The position numbers and the translations under genes are program-made. From an uncultured Acetobacteraceae bacterium (GTDB lineage: Bacteria; Pseudomonadota; Alphaproteobacteria; Acetobacterales; Acetobacteraceae), in the NCBI GenBank assembly GCA_903918315.1, contig CAIXEA010000201.1, positions 1-56,554 on the forward strand: a stretch of DNA of 56,554 nucleotides, read 5' to 3'. The stretch's first letter is position 1. Every line of letters starts with the position of its first letter. Positions 26,059 to 35,340 of the stretch are shown piece by piece. The notes below the pieces were generated by a model. That model saw only the letters and a list, made by a program, of their open reading frames with translations, ran no database searches and was not told where the DNA came from.

Positions 26059-27501
26059 ATGCATGACGCACCGGTCTTTTTGCTGGGGGACACAATCCGC
26101 CATCTGCAGGATGTCGCGCCCACGCTGACCGTGCTGGATTATCTTCGCACCATCGAAAAAATGCCTGGCACCAAGGAAGGCTGCGCGGAGGGCGACTGTG
26201 GCGCCTGCACCGTCGTGCTGGGGGAGGTCCAGGCCGGCGATGCCATCCGCTACCGCGCGGTCAATGCCTGCGTGCTGTTCGTCCCGGCTCTGGACGGGAA
26301 GCAGCTCCTGACCGTGGAACATCTCGCCGGTGCCGATGGCGCCTTGCATCCGGTGCAGGCGGCGATGGTGGACCATCACGCCTCGCAATGCGGGTTTTGC
26401 ACGCCGGGCTTCGTGATGTCGCTCTATGCGCTGTATGTCTCGGGACAACCGGCGGATCGGTCCGCGGTGAATGAGGCTCTGTCCGGCAACCTCTGCCGTT
26501 GCACCGGCTATCGCCCCATCGTCGATGCCGCCCTGGCGTCCTGTGCGGCGCCGGAGGTCCGCTCGGCTGCCACGACCGCGTTGCGGCTGCGCGGGTTGGC
26601 GAGCGACGGGATGGCGCCGATCGCGCATGGCGGGCAGACGTATTGGGCCCCGCGCAGTATTGGCGCGCTCAGCCAGATCTTCGCGCTGCACCCCGATGCG
26701 GTGCTTCTGGCCGGTGGCACGGATATCGGCCTTTGGGTCACCAAGCAGCATCGCACGCTGTCCGCGATCATCGCGTTGGATGGGGTGGCCGGGCTTGATA
26801 CGATCGAATCCACGGCCGAAACGCTCATGATCGGCGCCACGGCCCGGTATGAAGAGGTGATGCCGGCGCTTGGGGCCCATTACCCCGACGTCGCTGCTTT
26901 GTTCGGCCGCATCGGCTCCCGCCAGATCCGCAATCGCGGCACGCTTGGCGGCAATATCGGCAATGCCTCCCCGATTGGGGACACGCCGCCGGCGTTGATC
27001 GCGCTGGGGGCGGCGGTGGTGCTGCGCCAGGGGGACACGCAGCGATCGATGCCGTTGGAGGCGTTTTTCCTCGGTTACCGAACCACCGCGTTGCGCCCGG
27101 GGGAATTCATCGAACGCATTGACGTGCCCTTGCCCCGGCCGAACCAGGCGGTCCGCTGCTACAAGGTCGCCAAGCGTTTCGATCAGGATATTTCCGCGGT
27201 TTGCGCCGCCTTCAGTCTGGAACTGGCAGAGGGCGTGGTGACGCGGATCCGCATCGGGTTCGGCGGCATGGCCGCGACGCCCATGCGGGCGGAGCGGGTG
27301 GAGCAGGCGCTATTGGGCCAGCAATGGACCGAGGCCGTGGTGATGCAGGCGATGACCGTGATGGACAGCGCCTTCATCCCGCTGTCCGACCCGCGGGCGA
27401 GCGCGAATTATCGGGCCCGGGTGGCGCGCAATCTGCTGTTCAAATTCTTCCTCGAAACCAGCGACGCGGCGCCGGCGACGCGCCTGACGGTCCCGGTATG
27501 A
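26059..27501 (+). CDS. xdhA: Xanthine dehydrogenase small subunit (2Fe-2S and FAD domains)
   Basis: A 480-residue subunit that passes electrons from the molybdenum centre to FAD and NAD+. The first 2Fe-2S cluster has Cys42, Cys47, Cys50 and Cys71 (GCAEGDCGACTV). The second has Cys111, Cys114, Cys146 and Cys148 (QCGFCTPG, LCRCTGYRP). The FAD domain from about residue 195 has LLAGGTDIGLWVTKQ and RNRGTLGGNIGNASPIGD. The ATG at 26059 is chosen by homology; the ribosome site is weak, and an in-frame upstream GTG exists at 25981. It is first gene of xdhA-xdhB-xdhC-guaD with overlapping stops and starts. Confidence 0.93.
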   Translation: MHDAPVFLLGDTIRHLQDVAPTLTVLDYLRTIEKMPGTKEGCAEGDCGACTVVLGEVQAGDAIRYRAVNACVLFVPALDGKQLLTVEHLAGADGALHPVQAAMVDHHASQCGFCTPGFVMSLYALYVSGQPADRSAVNEALSGNLCRCTGYRPIVDAALASCAAPEVRSAATTALRLRGLASDGMAPIAHGGQTYWAPRSIGALSQIFALHPDAVLLAGGTDIGLWVTKQHRTLSAIIALDGVAGLDTIESTAETLMIGATARYEEVMPALGAHYPDVAALFGRIGSRQIRNRGTLGGNIGNASPIGDTPPALIALGAAVVLRQGDTQRSMPLEAFFLGYRTTALRPGEFIERIDVPLPRPNQAVRCYKVAKRFDQDISAVCAAFSLELAEGVVTRIRIGFGGMAATPMRAERVEQALLGQQWTEAVVMQAMTVMDSAFIPLSDPRASANYRARVARNLLFKFFLETSDAAPATRLTVPV

Positions 27502-29792
27502 CCGCGCCGGACCCGTTGCGCGCTGGCCGGCATGACAGCGCGGCCAAACATGTCGGCGGCACCGCCGTCTATATCGACGACATGGCGGAGCCACCGGCCT
27601 TGCTGCATGCGTTCGTGGCCCTGTCGCCGCACGCGCATGCGCGGATCCGGCGGATGGACGTCTCGGCCGTCGCCACCGCCGCTGGGGTCGCCGCGGTCAT
27701 GGTCGCGGCCGATATCCCGGGGGTGAACGATGTCGGGCCGGCCTTCATGGGCGACCCGATCTTCGCGGAGGACCTGGTTGACTATCACGGCCAGTCCCTG
27801 TTCGCCGTCGCCGCGACCAGTATCGGCGCGGCGCGCGCGGCCGCGGCGCTGGCGGTGATCGAGTATGAGGTGCTGCCCGCGATCATCACCATCGATGATG
27901 CGCTGGCCGCCGGCACGACGGTGCTGCCGACGCAGACGATGATCCGCGGTGACGCCGCCGCCGCTTTGGCTGCCGCACCGCACCGCCTGTCCGGACGCAT
28001 CGATATCGGCGGGCAGGAGCATTTCTACCTCGAAGGCCAGATCGCCATGGCCGTGCCGGGGGAGGATGGCGATATGCTCGTCCATAGCAGTACCCAGCAC
28101 CCGACGGAGGTGCAGCACCTCGTGGCGCGGGCCTTGAACGTCGCGGATCACGCGGTGATCTGTGAAACGCGGCGGATGGGCGGGGCCTTCGGCGGCAAGG
28201 AATCGCAGGCCTCCCTGCCGGCGGCGATCGCGGCGCTGCTGGCCTGGAAGACGAAGAAGCCGGTCAAGCTGCGGCTGGATCGCGACTACGACATGATCCT
28301 GACCGGCAAGCGTCACGAATTTCGCATTGATTACGATGTCGGCTTCGATGCGGACGGGCGGATCCTCGGGATCGATTTCATGCAGGCCGCGCGCTGCGGT
28401 TATTCAGCCGATCTGTCGGGTGCGATATGCGATCGGGCGATGTTTCACGCGGACAATTGTTACTACCTGGATCATGTGCGGATCGTGTCGCATCGCTGCA
28501 AGACCAACACGGTTTCCAACACCGCCTTTCGCGGCTTCGGCGGGCCGCAGGGGATGATGGGCATCGAGTGTGTGGTCGATGACATCGCCCGTTCGCTCGG
28601 CCTCGATCCGCTGGTGGTGCGCCAGCGCAATTTTTACGGCCGGGGTGAGCGTGATCAGACCCCGTATTTCATGACGGTGGAAGACAATATCGCCCCGGCG
28701 CTGACGGCCGCGCTGGCGGAACGCGCCGGCTATCAGGCCCGCCAGGAATCGGTCGCGGCGTTCAACGCCGCCAATCCCTGGATCCGCCGCGGTCTGGCGC
28801 TGGTACCGATCAAATTTGGGATTTCGTTTACGCTGACGCATATGAACCAGGCGGGGGCCTTGGTGCATGTCTATACCGATGGCAGCGCGATGCTGAGCCA
28901 CGGGGGCACCGAAATGGGGCAGGGGCTCTATACCAAGGTCGCGCAGGTGGTTGCCTCGGAATTGGGTATCGGGCTGGAACGGGTGAAGATCACCGCCACG
29001 AGCACGGCCAAGGTGCCCAATACCTCCCCCACCGCGGCGTCCTCGGGCAGCGATCTGAACGGCAAGGCGGCGCAGGCGGCGGCGGTGGCGATCCGGGACC
29101 GCATGGCGGCGGTGGTCGCGGCGGGGTTTGGAGTCGAGCCTGGCGCCATCGTCTTCGCCGGCGGCCGGGTCAGCGCCGGGGATCAGTCGATCAGCTTCGC
29201 GGAGGCCGCCAAGCGCGCCCATCGCGCCCGCGTGTCGCTGTCCAGCACCGGCTACTACGCGACCCCGAAGATCCATTACGACAGTGCGACGCTGCGCGGC
29301 CGCCCGTTCTATTATTTCTCCTACGGGGCCGCGATGGCGGAGGTGGAGATCGATACCCTGACCGGTGAATACCGGCTGCAGCGGGTCGATATCCTGCATG
29401 ATTGCGGGGAGTCCCTGAATCCCGCTTTGGATATCGGCCAGATCGAGGGTGGTTTCGTCCAAGGCATGGGCTGGCTGACCAGTGAGGAACTGGTCTGGGA
29501 CGCGCAGGGCCATCTGCGCACGCATGCGCCTTCGACCTATAAAATTCCGGCCTGCGGCGACATTCCCAAGGATTTCAACGTCGCGATCCATGCCGGCGGC
29601 CCGAATGCGGAGGACACGATCTACCGCTCCAAGGCCGTGGGCGAACCGCCGCTGATGCTGGGCATGGCGGTGTTCTACGCGCTCAAGGATGCGGTCGCCT
29701 CCCTGAGTCCAGACGGAACCGTGCCGCGCTTCGATGCGCCGGCGACGCCGGAGCGGGTGTTGCACGCGGTCACGCAGGCGCGCGGCCGATGA
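27498..29792 (+). CDS. xdhB: Xanthine dehydrogenase large subunit (molybdopterin domain)
   Basis: A 764-residue catalytic subunit that hydroxylates hypoxanthine and xanthine to urate at the Mo-cofactor. Key segments are visible: QEHFYLEGQ, RRMGGAFGGKE, NTAFRGFGGPQG (substrate Arg), GGTEMGQGLYTK, and the catalytic base Glu716 in KAVGEPPLML. All match the xanthine oxidase family. The ATG at 27498 overlaps the xdhA stop (ATGA), and its stop overlaps xdhC. Length matches bacterial XdhB. Its product urate is the PuuD substrate encoded 2 kb upstream. Confidence 0.95.
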   Translation: MTAPDPLRAGRHDSAAKHVGGTAVYIDDMAEPPALLHAFVALSPHAHARIRRMDVSAVATAAGVAAVMVAADIPGVNDVGPAFMGDPIFAEDLVDYHGQSLFAVAATSIGAARAAAALAVIEYEVLPAIITIDDALAAGTTVLPTQTMIRGDAAAALAAAPHRLSGRIDIGGQEHFYLEGQIAMAVPGEDGDMLVHSSTQHPTEVQHLVARALNVADHAVICETRRMGGAFGGKESQASLPAAIAALLAWKTKKPVKLRLDRDYDMILTGKRHEFRIDYDVGFDADGRILGIDFMQAARCGYSADLSGAICDRAMFHADNCYYLDHVRIVSHRCKTNTVSNTAFRGFGGPQGMMGIECVVDDIARSLGLDPLVVRQRNFYGRGERDQTPYFMTVEDNIAPALTAALAERAGYQARQESVAAFNAANPWIRRGLALVPIKFGISFTLTHMNQAGALVHVYTDGSAMLSHGGTEMGQGLYTKVAQVVASELGIGLERVKITATSTAKVPNTSPTAASSGSDLNGKAAQAAAVAIRDRMAAVVAAGFGVEPGAIVFAGGRVSAGDQSISFAEAAKRAHRARVSLSSTGYYATPKIHYDSATLRGRPFYYFSYGAAMAEVEIDTLTGEYRLQRVDILHDCGESLNPALDIGQIEGGFVQGMGWLTSEELVWDAQGHLRTHAPSTYKIPACGDIPKDFNVAIHAGGPNAEDTIYRSKAVGEPPLMLGMAVFYALKDAVASLSPDGTVPRFDAPATPERVLHAVTQARGR

Positions 29793-30616
29793 TCTGGCTC
29801 GATGCCCTGACCGCGCTGGATCGGGCGGATGAGGCGGGCGTGCTGGTCACGGTCGTGACCGCGCGCGGCTCCACCCCGCGTGAGGCCGGGTGCAAGATGG
29901 TGGTCACCGCGACCGCGCAGCACGACACCATCGGCGGCGGCAATCTGGAATTCACCTGCGTCACGGCGGCGCGGGCCATTCTGGGCGGGGAGGGCGAACC
30001 GGTGCTGCGGTCATTTCCTCTCGGCCCGGGTCTGGGGCAATGCTGCGGCGGCCATGTCACGGTGCTGTTCGAACCGATTGGGTCCGCGCGGCCGCCGGTG
30101 GCCGTGTTTGGCGCCGGGCATGTCGGGCGGGCGGTGGCGGCGGTGCTGGCTGGCCTGGCCATGCGGGTCACGCTGATCGATACCAGGCCCGAGGCCTTGG
30201 CCGATGCGCCCGCCGGGGTGCGCGTGTGCCTGACGGCAGACCCGGCGCGGGCGGTTGCCGCCTTGCCCGGCGGCCGCTTCGTGCTGGTGATGACCCACGA
30301 TCACCAACTGGATTTCGACATCGTCGCCGCCGCCCTTCCGCGCACCGATCTCGCCGCGGTTGGCCTCATTGGGTCCGCCACCAAGCGCGCCCGCTTTCTC
30401 GCCCGCTTGCGCCGCATCGGCCTCTCCGACACCGCCCTCGATCGGCTGATCTGCCCGATCGGGCTGGCTGGTGTCGGCGGCAAGCGCCCGGCGGAGATCG
30501 CGATCGCGGTCGCGGCCCAGTTGCTGGCGCGCCAGCTGAACCCGCGGCCGCGGCCGGAACCCATCATCGAGTTGGCTTGCGGGGCCGCCTGCACCCGGAC
30601 GGAGGTCATGGCATGA
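29789..30616 (+). CDS. xdhC: XdhC, molybdenum cofactor insertion/sulfuration chaperone
   Basis: A 275-residue accessory protein that binds molybdopterin and hands it to the large subunit. The N-terminal XdhC/CoxI region has TARGSTPREAGCKMVVT and IGGGNLE; the C-terminal Rossmann-like part has VAVFGAGHVGRAVAAVL and the conserved GLIGSATKRARFLARL. It overlaps xdhB (ATGA) and guaD (ATGA) and is needed to make active XDH in most proteobacteria. Confidence 0.92.
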   Translation: MIWLDALTALDRADEAGVLVTVVTARGSTPREAGCKMVVTATAQHDTIGGGNLEFTCVTAARAILGGEGEPVLRSFPLGPGLGQCCGGHVTVLFEPIGSARPPVAVFGAGHVGRAVAAVLAGLAMRVTLIDTRPEALADAPAGVRVCLTADPARAVAALPGGRFVLVMTHDHQLDFDIVAAALPRTDLAAVGLIGSATKRARFLARLRRIGLSDTALDRLICPIGLAGVGGKRPAEIAIAVAAQLLARQLNPRPRPEPIIELACGAACTRTEVMA

Positions 30617-31083
30617 GTGCGGACGATCATATGCGCCGGGCGATCGCATTATCGCTGGAGATGATGCGATCCGGCAAAGGCGGCCCGTTCGGCGCGGTCG
30701 TGGTCAAAGACGGCGCCATTGTCGGGGAGGGGTACAATCAGGTGACCGCCACCAACGATCCCACCGCGCATGCCGAGGTGGTGGCGATCCGCCGCGCCTG
30801 TCAGGCGCTGGAGACGTTCGATCTGACGGGCGCCGAGATCTATACCAGTTGCGAACCCTGCCCGATGTGCCTGGCGGCCATTTACTGGGCCCGCATTGGC
30901 AAAATCTATTACGCAAACGATCGTTCCGACGCCGCGGCGGCCGGGTTCCGTGATGATTATCTGTATGATGAACTGCCACTGCCGTTGGATCAGCGGGCGG
31001 TGCCGATCATGCCGCTGCTGCGGGCGGAGGGAAAGGCGGCGTTCGATGAATGGATGCTGAAGCCCGATAAGGTGCAGTATTGA
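30613..31083 (+). CDS. guaD: Guanine deaminase (cytidine deaminase-fold type)
   Basis: A 156-residue zinc enzyme converting guanine to xanthine. It matches the Bacillus GuaD type in length and in every key site: His53 and Glu55 (PTAHAEV), Cys83 and Cys86 (TSCEPCPMC), GGPFGAVVVKDG near the N-terminus, and the C-terminal DEWMLKPDKVQY, whose last Tyr is conserved in GuaD. The ATG overlaps the xdhC stop (ATGA). Xanthine made here feeds the XdhAB enzyme from the same transcript. Confidence 0.9.
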   Translation: MSADDHMRRAIALSLEMMRSGKGGPFGAVVVKDGAIVGEGYNQVTATNDPTAHAEVVAIRRACQALETFDLTGAEIYTSCEPCPMCLAAIYWARIGKIYYANDRSDAAAAGFRDDYLYDELPLPLDQRAVPIMPLLRAEGKAAFDEWMLKPDKVQY

Positions 31084-31550
31084 TGGACGATCTTGCCCAG
31101 CTCCGGATCGCCATTGAAATCGCGCGTCAGGCGCGGGCCGGGGGCAATCATCCGTTCGGCGCGACGCTGGTCGGTCCGGATGGCACGGTGTTGCTGCGAG
31201 CGGGGAACGCGCATGGCGATGCGGGGGATCGCACCGGGCATGCGGAGCGGCTGCTGATGACCCAGGCCAGCCTGGCGTTTTCGGCCGATTTTCTGGCGGG
31301 ATGCACGATGTATGCGAGCGCCGAACCCTGCGCCATGTGCGCCGGCGCGGCTTATTGGGCGGGGATCGGACGGGTCGTTTATGGCCTGTCGGAACGCGAT
31401 CTCCGCGCTCTGATCGGTCCGCATCCGGAAAACCTGACCATGGACCTTCCTTGCCGCACGGTGCTGAGCGCCGGGCAACGCGTGATCGAGGTCGTCGGGC
31501 CGTTGCTGGACGATGAAGCGAGGGAGGTGCACGCGGGATTTTGGCGTTGA
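31083..31550 (+). CDS. Second GuaD-like deaminase, substrate unknown
   Basis: A 155-residue cytidine-deaminase-fold protein, in tandem with guaD. It keeps the zinc and catalytic residues at the same positions (His53, Glu55, Cys83, Cys86) but differs around them: TGHAERLL for TAHAEVVA, SAEPCAMC for SCEPCPMC, and no GuaD-type C-terminal tail. It is a paralogue with a changed pocket. Candidates include other aminopurines or pterins; none can be chosen from sequence. The ATG shares one base with the guaD stop (TGATG). Confidence 0.8.
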   Translation: MDDLAQLRIAIEIARQARAGGNHPFGATLVGPDGTVLLRAGNAHGDAGDRTGHAERLLMTQASLAFSADFLAGCTMYASAEPCAMCAGAAYWAGIGRVVYGLSERDLRALIGPHPENLTMDLPCRTVLSAGQRVIEVVGPLLDDEAREVHAGFWR

Positions 31551-31588
31551 GCGTCTCGACCATATCTATCGAAACTCAGGAGTTTGCC

Positions 31589-32671
31589 ATGTTAAGACGT
31601 CAGTTTACCCGGCTTCTCGGCGCCGGGGCCGCCGCTTCGACGCTGCCGGGGTTGATCGGGTCCGCCAGCGCGGCCGAACCGCTGAAGGTGGGTTTCATTT
31701 ACCTCGGCCCGGTCGGGGATTTCGGCTGGACCTATCAGCACGATATCGGCCGCCAGGCGGCGGTGGCGCATTTCGGCGACAAGATCAAAACGACCTTCGT
31801 GGAGAACGTGCCGGAGGGTCCGGATTCCGAGAAGGTTCTGAACGACCTCGCCAATTCCGGCCACAAGCTGATTTTCGCGACATCGTTCGGCTATATGAAT
31901 TACGTTCTGAACTCGGCGAAGAAGCATCCGGACGTGTTTTATGAGCACGCGACCGGTTACAAGCGGTCGGCGAATGTCGCCAACTACAACATCCGCTTCT
32001 ACCAGGCGCGGTATGTGCAGGGCGTGATCGCCGGCAAGCTCAGCAAGGCCGGGCTGGCCGGCTACGTCGGCTCCATCCCAGTGCCGGAAGTGGTGCAGGG
32101 CATCAACGCCTTCATGCTGGGCATGCGTTCGGTGAACCCGAAGGCGCGGATGAAATTCGTGATGATCAACTCCTGGTATGACCCGCCGAAGGAAGGCGAT
32201 GCGGCCAAGGCGCTGATCGATCAGGGCTGCGACATCCTGACGCAGCACACGGACTCACCGGCGCCTTTGCAGGCCGCGGCCAGCCGGGGCGTGAAGGCGT
32301 TCGGACAGTCCACCGATATGTCCAAATTCGCCAAGGACACGCAGCTCAGCGCCAGCACCGACGTCTGGGCGCCCTATTACATCCGCCGCATCGATGAGGT
32401 GATGAAGGGGGCCTGGAAGAGCACCGACATCTGGGAAGGCTTTTCCGGCGGCATGCTGGAGATGTCGCCCTTCACCAATATGCCCGACGATGTGGCGGCC
32501 CTCGGCAACGCGACGGTGGCCGATATCAAGTCCGGCAAGAACAAGATCTTCGTCGGGCCGTTGATGGATCAGACCGGCGCGACCAAGGTCGCGGCCGGGG
32601 TGGCGATGGACGACGGCGCGCTGAACGGCATGCAGTGGCTGGTTCAGGGGGTTGAGGGCAAGCTGTCCTGA
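31589..32671 (+). CDS. Second BMP-family substrate-binding protein
   Basis: A 360-residue periplasmic protein. It has a signal peptide (RRQFTRLLGAGAAASTLPG, with an RR pair, cleavage near ASAAEP) and the BMP start LKVGFIYLGPVGDFGWTYQHD. The ATG at 31589 follows CAGGAG by 6 bases. It opens the second importer operon (binding protein, ATPase, two permeases, 8-oxoguanine deaminase), 38 bases after the tandem deaminases, so it may be read from the xdhA promoter as well. Confidence 0.9.
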   Translation: MLRRQFTRLLGAGAAASTLPGLIGSASAAEPLKVGFIYLGPVGDFGWTYQHDIGRQAAVAHFGDKIKTTFVENVPEGPDSEKVLNDLANSGHKLIFATSFGYMNYVLNSAKKHPDVFYEHATGYKRSANVANYNIRFYQARYVQGVIAGKLSKAGLAGYVGSIPVPEVVQGINAFMLGMRSVNPKARMKFVMINSWYDPPKEGDAAKALIDQGCDILTQHTDSPAPLQAAASRGVKAFGQSTDMSKFAKDTQLSASTDVWAPYYIRRIDEVMKGAWKSTDIWEGFSGGMLEMSPFTNMPDDVAALGNATVADIKSGKNKIFVGPLMDQTGATKVAAGVAMDDGALNGMQWLVQGVEGKLS

Positions 32672-32732
32672 CACTGATGGCGGCCGGGCCTCGCCAGCGG
32701 GTCCCAGCCGCCGCGCAACCAAGAGTATCGCG

Positions 32733-34274
32733 ATGACCGAGACCACCCCGCTGCTGACAATGACCGGGATGACCAAGCAGTATCCTGGATGCCTGGCCAA
32801 TGACCGGGTTAATCTCACCATCGCGCGCAACCAGATCCACGCTTTGCTGGGTGAAAACGGGGCCGGCAAAAGCACATTGGTCAAAATGATCTACGGTGTG
32901 GTCAAGGCCGATGCCGGCGCGGTGATCTGGGACGGCCAGCCCGTCAGTATTCAGAATCCCGGCCACGCCCAGCGGCTGGGCATTGGTATGGTGTTCCAGC
33001 ATTTCTCGCTGTTCGAGGCTTTGACGGTCACGGAAAATATTGCCCTCGGCCTGGCCAATGCCAGGGAACGCCAGGGCCTGCGCGAGCGCATCGTCCGGAT
33101 TTCCAACGAATACGGCCTGCCGCTCGATCCTGACAGGGTCGTGCATGATCTGTCGGTGGGAGAACGCCAGCGTATCGAGATTGTGCGCTGCCTGCTGCAA
33201 AATCCGAATCTGCTGATCATGGATGAGCCGACATCGGTGCTGACGCCGCATGAGGTGCAGACGCTCTTCGTGACGCTGCGGCGCCTGGCGGCGGAAGGCT
33301 GCTCGATCCTCTATATCAGCCATAAGCTGGAGGAAGTGCGGGCGCTGTGTTCCATCGCGACGATCATGCGCCTTGGCCGGAATGTCGCGTCTTGCGCGCC
33401 GGCGGAGAAATCGGTGAAGGAACTGGCGGAGATCATGATCAACGCCGATCTGCATGCGCCGACACCGCGGCCGCGGGCGGTGGGGGAGGCGGGGGCGAAG
33501 CTGGTGCTGAACCGGTTGACCGTGCGTTCGCCGCATCATTTCGGGACGGATTTGAAGGACATTTCCCTGTCGATCGCCGGGGGCGAAATCCTCGGCATCG
33601 CCGGGATCGCCGGCAACGGCCAGAGCGAACTGATGGATGCGCTGTCGGGGGAGATTCTGGCGGGCCATCCGGACAATGTCGTGATTGATGGCATCCCGGC
33701 CGGACTGATGGGCCCGCGGGAGCGGCGGCGTATCGGCGGCTGTTTCATCCCCGAGGAGCGTAATGGCCATGGCGCGGTCACCACCATGACGCTGGCGGAG
33801 AACGGTTTTCTGTCGGCTTTCTCCCAGGGCGCGCTGGTGCGCTACGGGGTGATCGACAGCAAGCGCACCACCGCCTTCGCGGCGGGCGTCATCGGCCAGT
33901 TCGACGTCCGCACCACCGGCCCCAAGGCCGAAGCGCGCTCGTTGTCGGGCGGGAACCTGCAGAAATTCCTGGTGGGGCGGGAGGTGATGCAGAATCCCGG
34001 GGTGCTGATCATCAACCAGCCGACATGGGGCGTGGACGCGGGGGCGGCGCTGGCGATTCATGAGGCGGTGATGGCCCTGGCGGCGGCCGGTGCGGCGGTG
34101 CTGGTGATTTCTCAGGACCTCGATGAGATCTTCGTGCTGGCGGACCGGATCGCGGTGATCGCGGGCGGAAGGGTGTCCGAACCCGCCGTCACGCGGGCGG
34201 TCACGATCGAAGCCATCGGCCGCCTGATGGGCGGCATCACCCCGGCGGCACAGGATCACCCGGCGCATGTTTAA
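32733..34274 (+). CDS. BMP-type ABC importer ATP-binding protein (double NBD), second system
   Basis: A 513-residue ATPase with two nucleotide-binding domains. NBD1 has GENGAGKST (Lys46), the signature LSVGERQRIEIVRCL and Walker B LLIMDEPTS. NBD2 has GIAGNGQSE, SLSGGNLQKFLVGRE and the degenerate Walker B LIINQPTWGVDAGA. The ATG at 32733 follows AAGAG. It overlaps the next permease by 8 bases. It parallels the ATPase at 15998-17524 but is clearly diverged. Confidence 0.9.
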   Translation: MTETTPLLTMTGMTKQYPGCLANDRVNLTIARNQIHALLGENGAGKSTLVKMIYGVVKADAGAVIWDGQPVSIQNPGHAQRLGIGMVFQHFSLFEALTVTENIALGLANARERQGLRERIVRISNEYGLPLDPDRVVHDLSVGERQRIEIVRCLLQNPNLLIMDEPTSVLTPHEVQTLFVTLRRLAAEGCSILYISHKLEEVRALCSIATIMRLGRNVASCAPAEKSVKELAEIMINADLHAPTPRPRAVGEAGAKLVLNRLTVRSPHHFGTDLKDISLSIAGGEILGIAGIAGNGQSELMDALSGEILAGHPDNVVIDGIPAGLMGPRERRRIGGCFIPEERNGHGAVTTMTLAENGFLSAFSQGALVRYGVIDSKRTTAFAAGVIGQFDVRTTGPKAEARSLSGGNLQKFLVGREVMQNPGVLIINQPTWGVDAGAALAIHEAVMALAAAGAAVLVISQDLDEIFVLADRIAVIAGGRVSEPAVTRAVTIEAIGRLMGGITPAAQDHPAHV

Positions 34275-35340
34275 AATCGAAGCGCGCGGCCAGGAGTCGA
34301 CGGTCTGGCGCTATGCCTCCCCGCTTCTGGCGCTGCTGCTGACGGGCGCGACGGCGGGTCTGATTTTCGCTCTGATGGGTCGTCCGCCCTTGCTGACGGT
34401 CTATACCTTCCTGATCGCACCGCTGATCCAGCAGGACGGGATCGATGCGCTGGTGGTCAAGGCGGCGCCGCTGATCATGATGGGGGTGGGGCTGTCCTTG
34501 GCCTACCGCGCCAATGTCTGGAATATCGGCACCGATGGGCAGTTCACCCTGGGCGCGATCTGCGGCGGCGGGGTGGCCTTGGCCTTCCCCGATGCGCCGG
34601 CCTGGTGCCTGTATCCGGCCATGATGTGTGTCGGCGCGGCGGGCGGCATGCTCAGCGCCGGGCTCGTCGCCTGGCTGCGGGTCAGCTTCAACGCCAATGA
34701 GATCCTGACCAGTCTGATGTTCGCCTATATCACGCAATATCTGCTGGTCTGGCTGGTGACGGGGCCGTGGCGCGACCCGATGGGGTTCGGCTTTCCGCAG
34801 ACGGCGATGTTTTCCGACACCGCCCTGGCGCCGCGGTTGATCGCGGATAGCAACGTCCACATCGGTATCGTGCTGGCGCCGCTGGCCGCGCTCGGGCTGT
34901 GGTTCATGCTGGAAAAGACGCTGCTGGGCTTTCAGTTCCGCGTCCTTGGCCAATCCGCCCGGGCGGCGCGGTTCGCCGGCTTCAGCGAAAGCCGGCTGGT
35001 CTGGATCGCGATGGCGGTCAGTGGCGGCCTGGCGGGCCTGGCGGGCCTGCTGGAGGCGACGGGCACGCTCGGGCAGCTCACCACCACGCTCTCCCCGGGA
35101 TATGGCTTCACCGCCATCATCGTGGCCTTCCTGGGGCGGTTGAATCCGCTGGGTGTGATCCCGGCCGGGCTGCTGTTGGCCTTGACCTATCTGGGCGGCG
35201 ACGCGGCGCAGATCAATCTGGGTCTGCCGAACGCCATCACCGGCATCTTCCAGGGCATTCTCCTGTTCTGGCTGCTGGGCTGCGACATTCTGTTGTTGAA
35301 CCGGATCCGCTGGATCCCCGTCGTGAGGGCCGCCCGATGA
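34267..35340 (+). CDS. BMP-type ABC importer permease, second system (first permease)
   Basis: A 357-residue inner-membrane permease of the BPD_transp_2 class with about ten hydrophobic segments. The conserved loop LSLAYRANVWNIGTDGQFTLGA (residues about 78-99) is typical of nucleoside/purine importers. The start overlaps the ATPase gene by 8 bases and the stop overlaps the next permease (ATGA). Confidence 0.9.
   Translation: MFKIEARGQESTVWRYASPLLALLLTGATAGLIFALMGRPPLLTVYTFLIAPLIQQDGIDALVVKAAPLIMMGVGLSLAYRANVWNIGTDGQFTLGAICGGGVALAFPDAPAWCLYPAMMCVGAAGGMLSAGLVAWLRVSFNANEILTSLMFAYITQYLLVWLVTGPWRDPMGFGFPQTAMFSDTALAPRLIADSNVHIGIVLAPLAALGLWFMLEKTLLGFQFRVLGQSARAARFAGFSESRLVWIAMAVSGGLAGLAGLLEATGTLGQLTTTLSPGYGFTAIIVAFLGRLNPLGVIPAGLLLALTYLGGDAAQINLGLPNAITGIFQGILLFWLLGCDILLLNRIRWIPVVRAAR

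Noticed and set aside
32652-32732. Upstream start for the second BMP ATPase
   Set aside because: The frame is open to 32652, but the extra residues overlap the end of the binding-protein gene and are not family-like. The ATG at 32733 begins the conserved region.
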